Shown here: one piece after another, positions 34,118 to 42,626 of the stretch | Numbering within the stretch: position 1 is the first letter of the stretch | Layout: every line of letters starts with the position of its first letter | Assembly (NCBI RefSeq): GCF_045310695.1 | Contig: NZ_JBJIAA010000009.1 | Coordinates: forward strand, 155,201 to 219,200 | Direction: 5' to 3' | Origin: Clostridium_S neuense | GTDB taxonomy: Bacteria; Bacillota; Clostridia; Clostridiales; Clostridiaceae | Length of the DNA: 64,000 nucleotides | Made by a program: the position numbers and the translations under genes | The notes under the pieces: generated by a model | The model's input: the letters and a program-made list of their open reading frames with translations, nothing else | The model's database searches: none | What the model was told of the DNA's origin: nothing

Positions 34118-35110
34118 TTAATATTTAAACATACATCTCCATGTTTCTTTACCAACTATGCCGTCTACTGCAATATTTTCTCCATGTGCATCATTAATAC
34201 TTTTTTGAAAATCTTTCACTCTTTGAGCTGTCCCACTGCCAAATATACCATCTATAGTTGTTCCTATACGCCATTGTATCCACCTTGTTGCATACTCATA
34301 ATGAGAATAGGTTATTCCATCTGTTGGATAACTCCTTATTTCTTTAATAGCTGACCATGTAGCATTTCCAGCAATTCCGTCAACCGAAAGTCCCATTATT
34401 CTTTGAAAATTTTTAGTTGCTGTTTCGGTAGCTTGACCGCTAATACCATCTGCAACTAAGCTAGCATTTATCATACTATTTAATTCTTTTTGCAGATTTA
34501 TTATAGATGTATCGCCTATTGACTGATTGCTTACATTGTTTGTGGCTGTTTTGTTTAATAATATTTCATCCGTAAATACATCTAAATCAACATTTCCACT
34601 TATGCCGCTTAAGCTCCCATTTTCTGAATACTGCCACCCTGCATATGTTGACACACCAGAATTTGGTGAATAATTTGCTATCCATAAAGGATAATTTCTT
34701 GCATTACCTTTTATAACTCCATCCCAAAAATATTTATAAGTGTATACGCATGGTTCTTTGCCTTGTGATTTTAGATACTCACAAAACTCAACTATTTTAT
34801 CTGATGTGCCCCAAGGCGATTCCTTTAATTCGTCCGCTTCAACATCTAAAGCGTAAATGCAATCTGAATCTAATCCATTAATTACATTTAAAAAATGCTT
34901 AGCCTCTGCAACTGCATCATTATTTCTCATGAAATGATAAAAGCCAACCTTTAATCCGGCTGACTTTGCACCATTATAAAAATTTCTCATTTTTGTATCA
35001 TCATAAGTTAATCCCTCTGTAGCCTTTAAAAATACTACTTCATAACCAGCATTTTTAATTTCTTCAAAATTTGAAACATCATTGTTATTGCTTATATCTA
35101 TTCCTTTCAT
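34118..35110 (-). CDS. Phage endolysin: GH25 muramidase with two peptidoglycan-binding domains
   Basis: The 330-residue protein has a GH25 lysozyme domain (about 1-190) with MKGIDISNN at the start and YALDVEAD, which supply the catalytic acidic residues. Two PG_binding_1 repeats follow (about 205-255 with DGISGQATETATKNFQ, and 275-325 with DGIFGSGTAQRVKDFQ). It cuts the glycan chain of the host wall at lysis. There is no signal peptide, so it needs a holin. It sits between the two holin-like genes. Confidence 0.93.
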   Translation of the reverse strand: MKGIDISNNNDVSNFEEIKNAGYEVVFLKATEGLTYDDTKMRNFYNGAKSAGLKVGFYHFMRNNDAVAEAKHFLNVINGLDSDCIYALDVEADELKESPWGTSDKIVEFCEYLKSQGKEPCVYTYKYFWDGVIKGNARNYPLWIANYSPNSGVSTYAGWQYSENGSLSGISGNVDLDVFTDEILLNKTATNNVSNQSIGDTSIINLQKELNSMINASLVADGISGQATETATKNFQRIMGLSVDGIAGNATWSAIKEIRSYPTDGITYSHYEYATRWIQWRIGTTIDGIFGSGTAQRVKDFQKSINDAHGENIAVDGIVGKETWRCMFKY

Positions 35111-35127
35111 TTATAAATACATCCTTT

Positions 35128-35517
35128 CTATTTGTTTTTTAATTGTTCTAAAGCATCTACTAACTTTTTAGGTACTGGAATGCCTATTTTCACTACATTC
35201 TCTAAAAGACTTATAGCCTCATTGCCTATATAAAAATAGCACACGAGTGTTCTGAACACCCATGCACCATTTTTAAGAAGTCTATCAAGTAAAACAGCCA
35301 CAATAACAACTATTATTATTGTGGTTTTTCTAAGTATGCCCCTAAATCCTATATTGCTATTTAGGTTCTTTTGTATCCATCCGCCTATAACTCCAGTTGC
35401 ATAATCTAAAGCCATAAAGGCAACTAAAACTATTAAGCATGTATCCCACCCACCCAATAAATAAGTAAATAACCCGCCTAGTACAGCAACTAAAGTATTA
35501 AAAATATTTCTATTCAT
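35128..35517 (-). CDS. Phage holin, toxin-secretion/lysis holin family
   Basis: The 129-residue protein has three to four membrane segments (LVAVLGGLFTYLLGG, then CLIVLVAFMALDYATGVIGG) and the ALDYATG signature of the TIGR01593/phage_holin_4 type. It forms membrane pores that release the endolysin. The ATG at 35517 follows AGGAGGT; the longer frame start at 35541 lies before that site. It is encoded just upstream of the endolysin. Confidence 0.9.
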   Translation of the reverse strand: MNRNIFNTLVAVLGGLFTYLLGGWDTCLIVLVAFMALDYATGVIGGWIQKNLNSNIGFRGILRKTTIIIVVIVAVLLDRLLKNGAWVFRTLVCYFYIGNEAISLLENVVKIGIPVPKKLVDALEQLKNK

Positions 35518-35565
35518 CTTATACCTCCTATTTTTAAGCAAAATAAAAAAGACTATTTTTAGTCC

Positions 35566-36024
35566 TTAATTTCCTGTAAATAAGTCTTTGTAATTTTTCA
35601 ATAATCCTTCCGGCTTCTTTTCTCCGAACAACTTACATCTTAAATAATCATCTGAATATATAACAGTGGGCACTAATAAAAACCATAGCAAAGCATAAGG
35701 TAAACATATCTGCCCAAGTATATTAAAAGGCTCATTTGCATAGCTCCACACATCTAAATGTAACCATAAGTTTAATATACATCCGCTTGTAAATTCTAAT
35801 GCAAGAATTATTAAAGTACCTATTAAACACTGCTGCCACATTTTGCGATCATAAAACTTTGGGCGCTGATTCAATCTTCCTATAAGAAAAGCAGACAAAC
35901 CACCAACAAATAACATTGATATATGTGTCCATCCTCGCCAAAATCCTTCTAGTACCATGTATAAGGCGCCCATAATAAATATTAAAATTAAATCTTTATA
36001 TAATTGTTTTTTCAATTGTATCAT
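35566..36024 (-). CDS. Membrane protein resembling putative ABC-transporter type IV (CmpB-like) family
   Basis: The 152-residue protein has four membrane helices (ILIFIMGALYMVLEGFWRG first; GTLIILALEFTSGCILNLWL third). EGFWRGWTHISM and LEFTSGCILN resemble the small CmpB-like family that is frequent in clostridial genomes and phages near holins. Its role is not known; a part in lysis or in altering the lysogen membrane is possible. It lies between the tail-fibre genes and the holin. Confidence 0.7.
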   Translation of the reverse strand: MIQLKKQLYKDLILIFIMGALYMVLEGFWRGWTHISMLFVGGLSAFLIGRLNQRPKFYDRKMWQQCLIGTLIILALEFTSGCILNLWLHLDVWSYANEPFNILGQICLPYALLWFLLVPTVIYSDDYLRCKLFGEKKPEGLLKNYKDLFTGN

Positions 36025-36027
36025 CTC

Positions 36028-36705
36028 CTATGCATTTGGTATTGCTGTATTCCACGTAACTTTCTGAACATCTTCGACAGTTGTAAGAGTAGCGACATAT
36101 GCCTGTAACTCTTTATTTTTTATAAGCTGCTGCTCTTTAAAACTTTTAAAGTCTCTTGCTAATTGTAAACATTCCTCTGCTGTCCATTCTGCAAAATCTT
36201 CACCATGTGCACGATAATAAAACTTGTCATTTGCACATGCTGCTACTCCAGAAATTTTTGAAACTGCACTAAGCGCATTTCCTGTTATATTCGCTTGGTC
36301 TTCTAAAGTACTGTCATAAACTTTACTTGTATTTTGATATGCAGTAGAAGTAAATCCTCCAGTAATTGCATTCTGACAGGCTTGGCTTAGTTCTGTATAT
36401 TTCGCTTGTTTTACTTGGTCAAGTGTTGCCTCTGGAGTTGTAAAACTAAATACAATAGCACTTGTATCTATTGGATTTTTGGTTATATCTACATAGTAAC
36501 CAGTACAGCTAATAAACTTATCTGTAAGCTGCCCATAATTTAGTTGAATTAATCCGACTGCACTTTGCTCCAATCCTTGTAATACTGTATACATTTTGAA
36601 ATCTTCATCTTCTGTTGTTTCTCTTGCATCCCCCTGACACTCTCCTGTATTAACAATTATATTCCCATTACTTTTTAAATAATATATTTTTCTTCCTATT
36701 TGCAT
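36028..36705 (-). CDS. Phage tail fibre-associated protein (DUF4376-like C-terminal region)
   Basis: The 225-residue protein starts MQIGRKIYYLKSNGNIIVNT, and its second half (DQVKQAKYTELSQACQNAIT to the C-terminus) resembles the DUF4376-type region found in tail-fibre or tail-fibre-assembly proteins. It probably belongs to host-binding fibres or their assembly. It is encoded right after the second fibre gene and before the lysis module. Confidence 0.65.
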   Translation of the reverse strand: MQIGRKIYYLKSNGNIIVNTGECQGDARETTEDEDFKMYTVLQGLEQSAVGLIQLNYGQLTDKFISCTGYYVDITKNPIDTSAIVFSFTTPEATLDQVKQAKYTELSQACQNAITGGFTSTAYQNTSKVYDSTLEDQANITGNALSAVSKISGVAACANDKFYYRAHGEDFAEWTAEECLQLARDFKSFKEQQLIKNKELQAYVATLTTVEDVQKVTWNTAIPNA

Positions 36706-36718
36706 TTAATATTGCCTC

Positions 36719-37360
36719 CTATTCTATAGCTAACCAATGTATATTGGTTGAATCAGAATTTATATCACCTTTTATTATGAAACTTCCGTCGGTTGGTTTC
36801 GTTTCGCAGTACAAACCCTGACTACCACTTGCACTAAAATATCTCCATCCTGAGCTACTATCAGTACTGCATGAAACGTAAAAATTATTAAAAGCAGTAA
36901 AGCTAAGTATTATAATACTTGGTATAAAATTCAAACCCGTTATAGGATATGTTGCGTTTGATGAAACTGTTGGTGCCGTACCTGATGCGTACTTTTTCCC
37001 AGTGCTTATATTCCCTATAGCACTAACTAAATCAGCAAAGTTTTTACTTGCTGGTGTTGTACCTTTGGCACTAATAGCATTGTATATATCATTTTTACCA
37101 TTAGTGCCAGATTGAAAAAGTTCGTTTATCATTCCTACTAGGTTGGATTTTTCTGTTGTACTTGGTGTACCACTTGCACTAAAACCGCCAACAGTAGCCG
37201 AATTCCCACCATTTGCTGGCAAGCTACTCGGAATATCTGAAACTAATGCCCTTTTCTTTAATTCAGTATCAATCATATCCATATTTCCATTTAAAACTGA
37301 TATATCAACCGTATCGCTTCCATCTGGTTTTTTTAGTCCATAATTTCCTGTTGTCTGCAT
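36719..37360 (-). CDS. Phage tail fibre-like protein
   Basis: The 213-residue protein begins MQTTGNYGLKKPDGSDTVDI, a typical start of clostridial phage fibre proteins (NYGLKKPE-type), with NMDMIDTEL after it. The C-terminal half is rich in G, S, T and N, as expected for a receptor-binding beta structure. The ATG at 37360 follows GAAGGTGAT; earlier in-frame ATGs are less well placed. It follows the XkdU-like gene. Confidence 0.75.
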   Translation of the reverse strand: MQTTGNYGLKKPDGSDTVDISVLNGNMDMIDTELKKRALVSDIPSSLPANGGNSATVGGFSASGTPSTTEKSNLVGMINELFQSGTNGKNDIYNAISAKGTTPASKNFADLVSAIGNISTGKKYASGTAPTVSSNATYPITGLNFIPSIIILSFTAFNNFYVSCSTDSSSGWRYFSASGSQGLYCETKPTDGSFIIKGDINSDSTNIHWLAIE

Positions 37361-37374
37361 AAACATCACCTTCC

Positions 37375-37998
37375 TTAATTATCACTAAATACTTTTAATC
37401 CATCCCATGTATTTGTTTTTATATTGTCCCATGTTTTAGGTTTATTTTTTATAAAATCCCAAATTGTATAAGTATACTTAAAATCATACGCTAGGTGTGC
37501 TGGCTTTATTATTTCTAACATTTCCTTAAAGGCTTCTAAATTTTTTGGTATTCCTAAAACTCCAACAAATTGCACAGTAAAACTATAGTTTTCTGGATGC
37601 TCTATTACATTACATTCCCCTCCACTAAAAGCCTCTGCTGTATTCTCTATCATTTTCTTTGTAGTTGTACCATAGCCTCGCAATCTTGCTTCTATAACTT
37701 CTCTACGTTCCTCATAGCTCTTATTTATATCTGTATTAATTTTTAATTCGTTTTCCCAAATGTTTAAGCCCCATGTTGCTGTAGAAGGATTTAATTGATT
37801 TATAAGGTCTTGGATATTACCGCCTAAACTATCTAAATCAATTCCAGCAGATTTATAAATTGTATTTAGCCATTTATCTTGTCTATATATTTTGTGAACA
37901 TTGCCAATTAAATTATTTTTATAATTTGATGGTATTATTTCATCTTGTGTGTTATTTACTGCATATTGATTTGTCCCATAGCTTTCAGTGCCATACAC
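37375..37998 (-). CDS. Baseplate protein XkdU-like (DUF2313/YmfQ family)
   Basis: The 207-residue protein has the pattern of PBSX XkdU: N-terminal part, then NPSTATWGLNIWENELKI and RREVIEARLRGYGTTTKKMI, followed by the C-terminal domain ending with IIKPAHLAYDFKYTYTIWD. It is thought to link baseplate wedges to fibres in contractile-tailed phages. Three bases separate it from the large fibre gene upstream. Confidence 0.88.
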   Translation of the reverse strand: MYGTESYGTNQYAVNNTQDEIIPSNYKNNLIGNVHKIYRQDKWLNTIYKSAGIDLDSLGGNIQDLINQLNPSTATWGLNIWENELKINTDINKSYEERREVIEARLRGYGTTTKKMIENTAEAFSGGECNVIEHPENYSFTVQFVGVLGIPKNLEAFKEMLEIIKPAHLAYDFKYTYTIWDFIKNKPKTWDNIKTNTWDGLKVFSDN

Positions 37999-38001
37999 CT
38001 A

Positions 38002-39465
38002 TTACACCCCCTTGAGGTCATTCCATGTAATTCCTTTTGATGTTGTCAAAACTGTTTTCCATGCAGTCCATGAAGCGTTTTGTAATACTCTAGTAAACAT
38101 AGTACCTGTGGAATATTCAATTGCTATTTGGCTTACCCAGCCTCCACTTGTATCATGTGATATCACAATTAAATAATGCCATATACTTGCATTATCACCT
38201 GTTACCCTTGGTGGCGCATTAACCGCACCATTTATCCTATAAAAACCAGCTAAATTTATATTATTTAAATTAGTACCATTTGCTAGTTGTTGCGCAACCG
38301 TCCCTAATCCAAAACCGCTTGGAGCAAAATCAGTTATTTTTTTACCCTGTAAAGAATTTGCATTATCCACAATTCCATCGTTGTCTTTATCATAGATACT
38401 TTTAAGCATATCCCCATATCCTGCTTTGCCTAAATCATCCTTAGTGGCATATTTAGTATCACTTTCAGATTCTGTATAATACCTATCATCATGGTTATGA
38501 TTTGCATTAGCTTTACCACTAACTGTGTTCCATAGTGTTCTTTCATCACTTGTTATATGTTTAACCGCATCGCTTATATGAGAATAAGCACTATTCCAGC
38601 CATCAATTAATGTTTGGGTTATAGTTTCTAACAAACTCAAATTCCCATGATTATGTTTTTTACTATTTGCATCATTCCAGTTTGTTTTTTCAGTATCAGT
38701 TGACCACCTATGGTTCGAATCCTCTGTAATCATTGTCGCTGGATGCGAAGTTGGATGAACATAATTATTTGCATTATCCTGTATACCAGCCAACTTATTT
38801 TTTTCTGTAGTAGTGTAGTCCTCTGTCGAAAGTTGTTTTCCTTCTACTTTATCAACTTTTTTTGAAAGTTCAGTTGTAATTGTTGCTGCAAAATTAGGGT
38901 CATCATTCAAAGCATCGGCGATTTCTTTTAAAGTATCCAATGCCGAAGGTGCTGCATTTACAACCATTTGTATTCTCTGGTCTGTTTCTTCCTTTGTGTA
39001 AGTATCACTTTTATCTGCTTTAGCTAATAATTCAGTATCAACATAAGTTTTTTCAGCTTTATTATTTTCAACATTTGTAACTCTTGTATCATTAGAATTT
39101 TTATACCTATCGACTTCATTTTCTATATTAGTAATACTACTTTGAACCTTGTTTATATCATCAGCCTCTACAGTATCGCCTGTAGTTTCATAGCTAATAT
39201 ACACTGGTGTAATACTAGAATATATTTTTATTATTTTCTTCCATGGAGCTATAGAAGGTGTTGAAAGTGTATAGTTATCAACTTTGTTTCCTGTGAGCTT
39301 TGAGCCTGTATAAATATTTAATGAAGATACGGAAATATTGTCATGCTGTAATTCGCCCTCATATACTCCATTAACTAAATCCACTTTTTCCTCGATTACA
39401 TAAGTATTCCCTTCAATTTTGTTTAATTTATCATTAAATTTATCAACATCATTAGGGTATGCCAC
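38002..39465 (-). CDS. Large tail fibre protein
   Basis: The 487-residue protein (probable GTG start at 39465) has an N-terminal baseplate-attachment region with DDINKVQSSITNIENEVDRY, several coiled or repeat segments (TYTKEETDQRI, HNHDDRYYTESESDTKYATK) typical of phage fibres, and a C-terminal domain like those of tail-collar/tip proteins (NLAGFYRINGAVNAPPRV). It likely binds the host receptor. It sits between the XkdT- and XkdU-like genes, an insertion relative to PBSX order. Confidence 0.85.
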   Translation of the reverse strand: MAYPNDVDKFNDKLNKIEGNTYVIEEKVDLVNGVYEGELQHDNISVSSLNIYTGSKLTGNKVDNYTLSTPSIAPWKKIIKIYSSITPVYISYETTGDTVEADDINKVQSSITNIENEVDRYKNSNDTRVTNVENNKAEKTYVDTELLAKADKSDTYTKEETDQRIQMVVNAAPSALDTLKEIADALNDDPNFAATITTELSKKVDKVEGKQLSTEDYTTTEKNKLAGIQDNANNYVHPTSHPATMITEDSNHRWSTDTEKTNWNDANSKKHNHGNLSLLETITQTLIDGWNSAYSHISDAVKHITSDERTLWNTVSGKANANHNHDDRYYTESESDTKYATKDDLGKAGYGDMLKSIYDKDNDGIVDNANSLQGKKITDFAPSGFGLGTVAQQLANGTNLNNINLAGFYRINGAVNAPPRVTGDNASIWHYLIVISHDTSGGWVSQIAIEYSTGTMFTRVLQNASWTAWKTVLTTSKGITWNDLKGV

Positions 39466-39468
39466 TTA

Positions 39469-40369
39469 CTACACCCCCAGACTTATATTTCCGGCTACTG
39501 GTATTTCTTCATCTTGCAATCCTACATTAGTAGTACCAGTATTCAAAACCAAATTACTATAATCCAAAATTCCAGGAGTATTGAGTAGTAAATCACCTAT
39601 CTTGGCATAAGAAACATACGTACTTATAAATGCCATGTCCCCTAAATACTTGCTTACAGTAGCATTGAATGTATCTTGTACTTGCTGCTCTTTTATTACT
39701 ATTAACTATTGTGACTTTTACAGTTCCGTTACCGTTCCATAAAGGAAATACTTTTGCATCTCCAACCCCTGTAACTTCTTTTGCCCACATTATATAGTGA
39801 TATTTATTACCACTTGTCGCTGGTGTTTGTAAGCTTTCGTAAAATCTTTTTTTAAGTGAATCATCGCTTTCCTCATTATAGCCATCATAAGTTGAGTTGC
39901 TATTATTACATGATACAATTCCTTGAAGCGTAACTGGCATTTGTACAATAGAATTTGCTCCTACATTGCCACTATCTCCAGCAACTACAGCAATAACATT
40001 CACATCTGCTGTATCTATTATATTTACATCTTCTGTAGCCGAAAATTGTATATTGTTAGATGTAGAAAATATATCTCCTATTTTTATATTTCCAGTACCT
40101 TTCACAGTAACAACACCCTTTGCGTATGTTGCTAATTTCCTGTCAATTCCTCTCCATTCTTTAACCCTTTCATCAAGTTCATTTCCTGAAAGGTTACTTA
40201 CATAAATTTTTAATATAGCATTATTCAATGCTTTATAAAGTAAACTTTCTTCAATAGCAAGAGAACGTGTAAAATCATATGTTGGATAACCTACAGACTT
40301 TTCATAAGAATTATCTATATTGCTAAGCATATTTTCATGAATATTATCAACTGTTTTATCCTCATACAT
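39469..40369 (-). pseudogene. Baseplate J protein (XkdT-like), frameshifted
   Basis: The frame from 40369 encodes a baseplate J-like protein (YPTYDFTRSLAIEESLLYKA, DSGNVGANSIVQMPV, DGYNEESDDSLKKRFYE) but after VTIVNSNKR (near 39690) it diverges and stops at 39593. In the next frame the protein continues sensibly (EQQVQDTFNATVSKYLGDMA to NISLGV, stop at 39469). One extra base in the run AAAA explains the break; the full product would be about 300 residues. Baseplate J forms the wedge of contractile tails, so loss would prevent tail assembly. A sequencing error or programmed shift is not excluded. Confidence 0.85.
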
Positions 40370-40819
40370 CTATACCGCCTCCTCTACATCAAGAATAGAA
40401 CCATCAACAAGTTTTACTTGTGCTGATATATTTAATTTGTCATTTTCTTTTGTAAGTTGTATATTATTGACACTTTTAATTTGATTGTTTTTTATCAAAG
40501 CTTCTTTTAAATCACTATTTATTGTTGTCTTATAAAATACATTTAATTTCTTATTGATAATTTTTTCCAAATGCGTACCAAAGCCAGTATCTTTATATAC
40601 TTTGTATTTATCTATAAATGTCCTTATACACAAAGAAATCCATTGACTTATTGCTTGTGCTTTATTAGTATCAACTAATCTTCCATCACGCATAATGAAT
40701 TGTCCTGTGCCAAAATCAAATAAAAAACTCCTGCCCAATTCTGTAGTATTGTTTTCAGTGTTAGAATTATTTACACCATTAATTTGCGCCTGTAAAGCTG
40801 GGTTTAAGGTTGGAAACAT
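40370..40819 (-). CDS. Baseplate protein XkdS-like (DUF2634)
   Basis: The 149-residue protein matches the DUF2634 pattern: SFLFDFGTGQFIMRDGRLVD, then ISLCIRTFIDKYKVY and GFGTHLEKI. Equivalent to T4 gp25-like baseplate wedge proteins and PBSX XkdS. It abuts the XkdT-like gene. Confidence 0.88.
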   Translation of the reverse strand: MFPTLNPALQAQINGVNNSNTENNTTELGRSFLFDFGTGQFIMRDGRLVDTNKAQAISQWISLCIRTFIDKYKVYKDTGFGTHLEKIINKKLNVFYKTTINSDLKEALIKNNQIKSVNNIQLTKENDKLNISAQVKLVDGSILDVEEAV

Positions 40820-40832
40820 ATCATCACTCCCC

Positions 40833-41225
40833 TCATAGTAATTTATCTACAATAAAAAAGGTCTGATTATCTTCACTTGCTATAACCAGAACCTTATCAC
40901 CTTTTTTTAATATATCCTTAAATGTTATTTTAGTATTATAATCATTTTTCTTGCTAACATTTACGCTCGTTATTGTGTCTCCTCTACTGTCCGTTGCATT
41001 TATATTTAATGTACACTCATCAATTTCTATAGTTGCACTTTTTATAAAATTCTCTGCTAGAGAACTACATATATAAAAATGGGTACTATCTAAAATTATA
41101 GTGTTATCTTCAATGCCAATTTTCATAGGGTCTATGCTTAATACATTTCCCACTACAGCACCAAACTTTTCAATGTTATCTCTTTTCGAAATTTCATTTG
41201 CTATTTTTACCGCCCATGGCTTCAC
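40833..41225 (-). CDS. Baseplate protein XkdR-like (DUF2577)
   Basis: The 130-residue protein begins MKPWAVKIANEISKRDNIEK and includes GAVVGNVLSIDPMKIGIEDN, matching DUF2577. PBSX XkdR has the same position in the operon, between the hub protein and XkdS. The domain is OB-like and belongs to the baseplate hub or spike region. Confidence 0.85.
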   Translation of the reverse strand: MKPWAVKIANEISKRDNIEKFGAVVGNVLSIDPMKIGIEDNTIILDSTHFYICSSLAENFIKSATIEIDECTLNINATDSRGDTITSVNVSKKNDYNTKITFKDILKKGDKVLVIASEDNQTFFIVDKLL

Positions 41226-41237
41226 TTTAAATCACTC

Positions 41238-42161
41238 CTAAAAATCAAATTCTAAGCTTAATTCATGTAAATTATTTTTAAGGGTATGCTTTACACTTTT
41301 AATTCTAAGCCATGTACTTATATTAAAATCTGCAAGTATAATATTCATCATTCTATTCGCTTTAATTTCATCCGCATCGTTTAAAGCTACTGCGGAAAAA
41401 CTTAAATTTTTAAAAACTTTGTTATTTTTTAAAATAAAATTTTTTGCTATTTGGCTGGCTTGACTTTTATTCTTACTGTCTATAGTTTGTACTTCCTGTA
41501 ATAATCCATACTTTTCAATAGAATTATCATCCTTATATGCAGCATATATAGTATTGTCATTTTCATCATTAGATTGAACTATTATACTATTTTTCATATT
41601 TTCAATGCTGCTTTCTAAAGATACATCACTGCCGATTATTATTTTAGGTGTTATTTTAGTTTCTTCCAGCTTCTTTATAACTAAGGTTGTAACATTCATT
41701 TCCTTTATATACTCTTGTCCTGTTTCATTTTCTGCCTGTGTAAGAATATCATCAATTATGGAGCTTGCTTCTTGTGCCTTATAAATTTTATTTATTTTTG
41801 TGGCTATAGAATCTATTTCAAGCTCTATATTAAATTTATTACATAGCTGCTGAATTGCATCACTTGCACTTACATTATTAAACTGTATAGTAGTTTTATT
41901 TTTAAGATAAAAAGCAAAATCCATACATGTATAAGCATTTTCAAACTTCTTTTGAGTTTTCTTAAATAAAATGCCCATATAAATTAAATTATTATCTACA
42001 TTTTCAATTCCTACCTGTGTTCCTTCCTCCATATTAACAATGCTATCAAAATCAAGTTGTACAGCTAATGTATCTTTATCAGAGCTCCATGACATATTAT
42101 TGCATCTATTAGTTATGTCATATAGTAAGTCATTATAAGTTGCATACAATTTATAAGACAT
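41238..42161 (-). CDS. Tail hub protein XkdQ-like
   Basis: The 307-residue protein has the late-control-D/XkdQ pattern: YDITNRCNNMSWSSDKDTLA near the start, FNIELEIDS with the conserved IxxEIDS region, and AAYKDDNSIEKYGLLQEVQT in the C-terminal half. It forms the hub on which the spike sits. It overlaps the XkdP-like gene by 11 bases. Confidence 0.87.
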   Translation of the reverse strand: MSYKLYATYNDLLYDITNRCNNMSWSSDKDTLAVQLDFDSIVNMEEGTQVGIENVDNNLIYMGILFKKTQKKFENAYTCMDFAFYLKNKTTIQFNNVSASDAIQQLCNKFNIELEIDSIATKINKIYKAQEASSIIDDILTQAENETGQEYIKEMNVTTLVIKKLEETKITPKIIIGSDVSLESSIENMKNSIIVQSNDENDNTIYAAYKDDNSIEKYGLLQEVQTIDSKNKSQASQIAKNFILKNNKVFKNLSFSAVALNDADEIKANRMMNIILADFNISTWLRIKSVKHTLKNNLHELSLEFDF

Positions 42162-42585
42162 TTGTATTTACCTCTCTATACTGCTTAAATTCGATGTTGT
42201 ATTGATAATCTCCAACATTATCAACATTATAGGTGAATTTTTCTACCATAAACTTAGCATCCATAATAACATCCCCGCTAGATTTTCCAAATACAACTCT
42301 GACTGGTGCTTTACTATCAACTGCTATAGATAATGCATCTAATAAATCGTAAAAAGTGCTTTCGCTTCTTTCAAAAGAATATTTTCCGCTATATTCAGGA
42401 AAAAATGATTTTAACGTGAATGTTGCAAGCTTCTTGTTACCCTGAAAATTAAAGTATCCATTATTGTAAGTTTCAAATTCTTCATTGTTAAATTCAGTTT
42501 CAACCTCTGGAAGTTCTTTCGGAAGTATTGGAAGTTGAACAATAGTATTTAATTCTAAATCTGATAAAAATATATCATATTGCAT
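42151..42585 (-). CDS. XkdP-like baseplate/tail protein, short form without LysM
   Basis: The 144-residue protein starts MQYDIFLSDLELNTIVQLPI and contains KLATFTLKSFFPEYSGKY and SGDVIMDAKFMVEKF, as in the N-terminal part of XkdP-like proteins. The LysM domain usually seen after it is absent. It follows the tape-measure gene. Confidence 0.78.
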   Translation of the reverse strand: MQYDIFLSDLELNTIVQLPILPKELPEVETEFNNEEFETYNNGYFNFQGNKKLATFTLKSFFPEYSGKYSFERSESTFYDLLDALSIAVDSKAPVRVVFGKSSGDVIMDAKFMVEKFTYNVDNVGDYQYNIEFKQYREVNTNVL

Positions 42586-42626
42586 ACATTCACCCCTATC
42601 ACAAAAATAAGTAAGAGCTATTCCCC

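Noticed and set aside
39923..40205. Plus-strand frames opposite the xkdT-like gene
   Set aside because: Low-complexity antisense translations without ribosome sites.
39593..40369. Programmed frameshift in the xkdT-like gene
   Set aside because: The site is a plain AAAA run without a canonical slippery heptamer, and baseplate J genes are not known to use frameshifting; a mutation or sequencing error is simpler.
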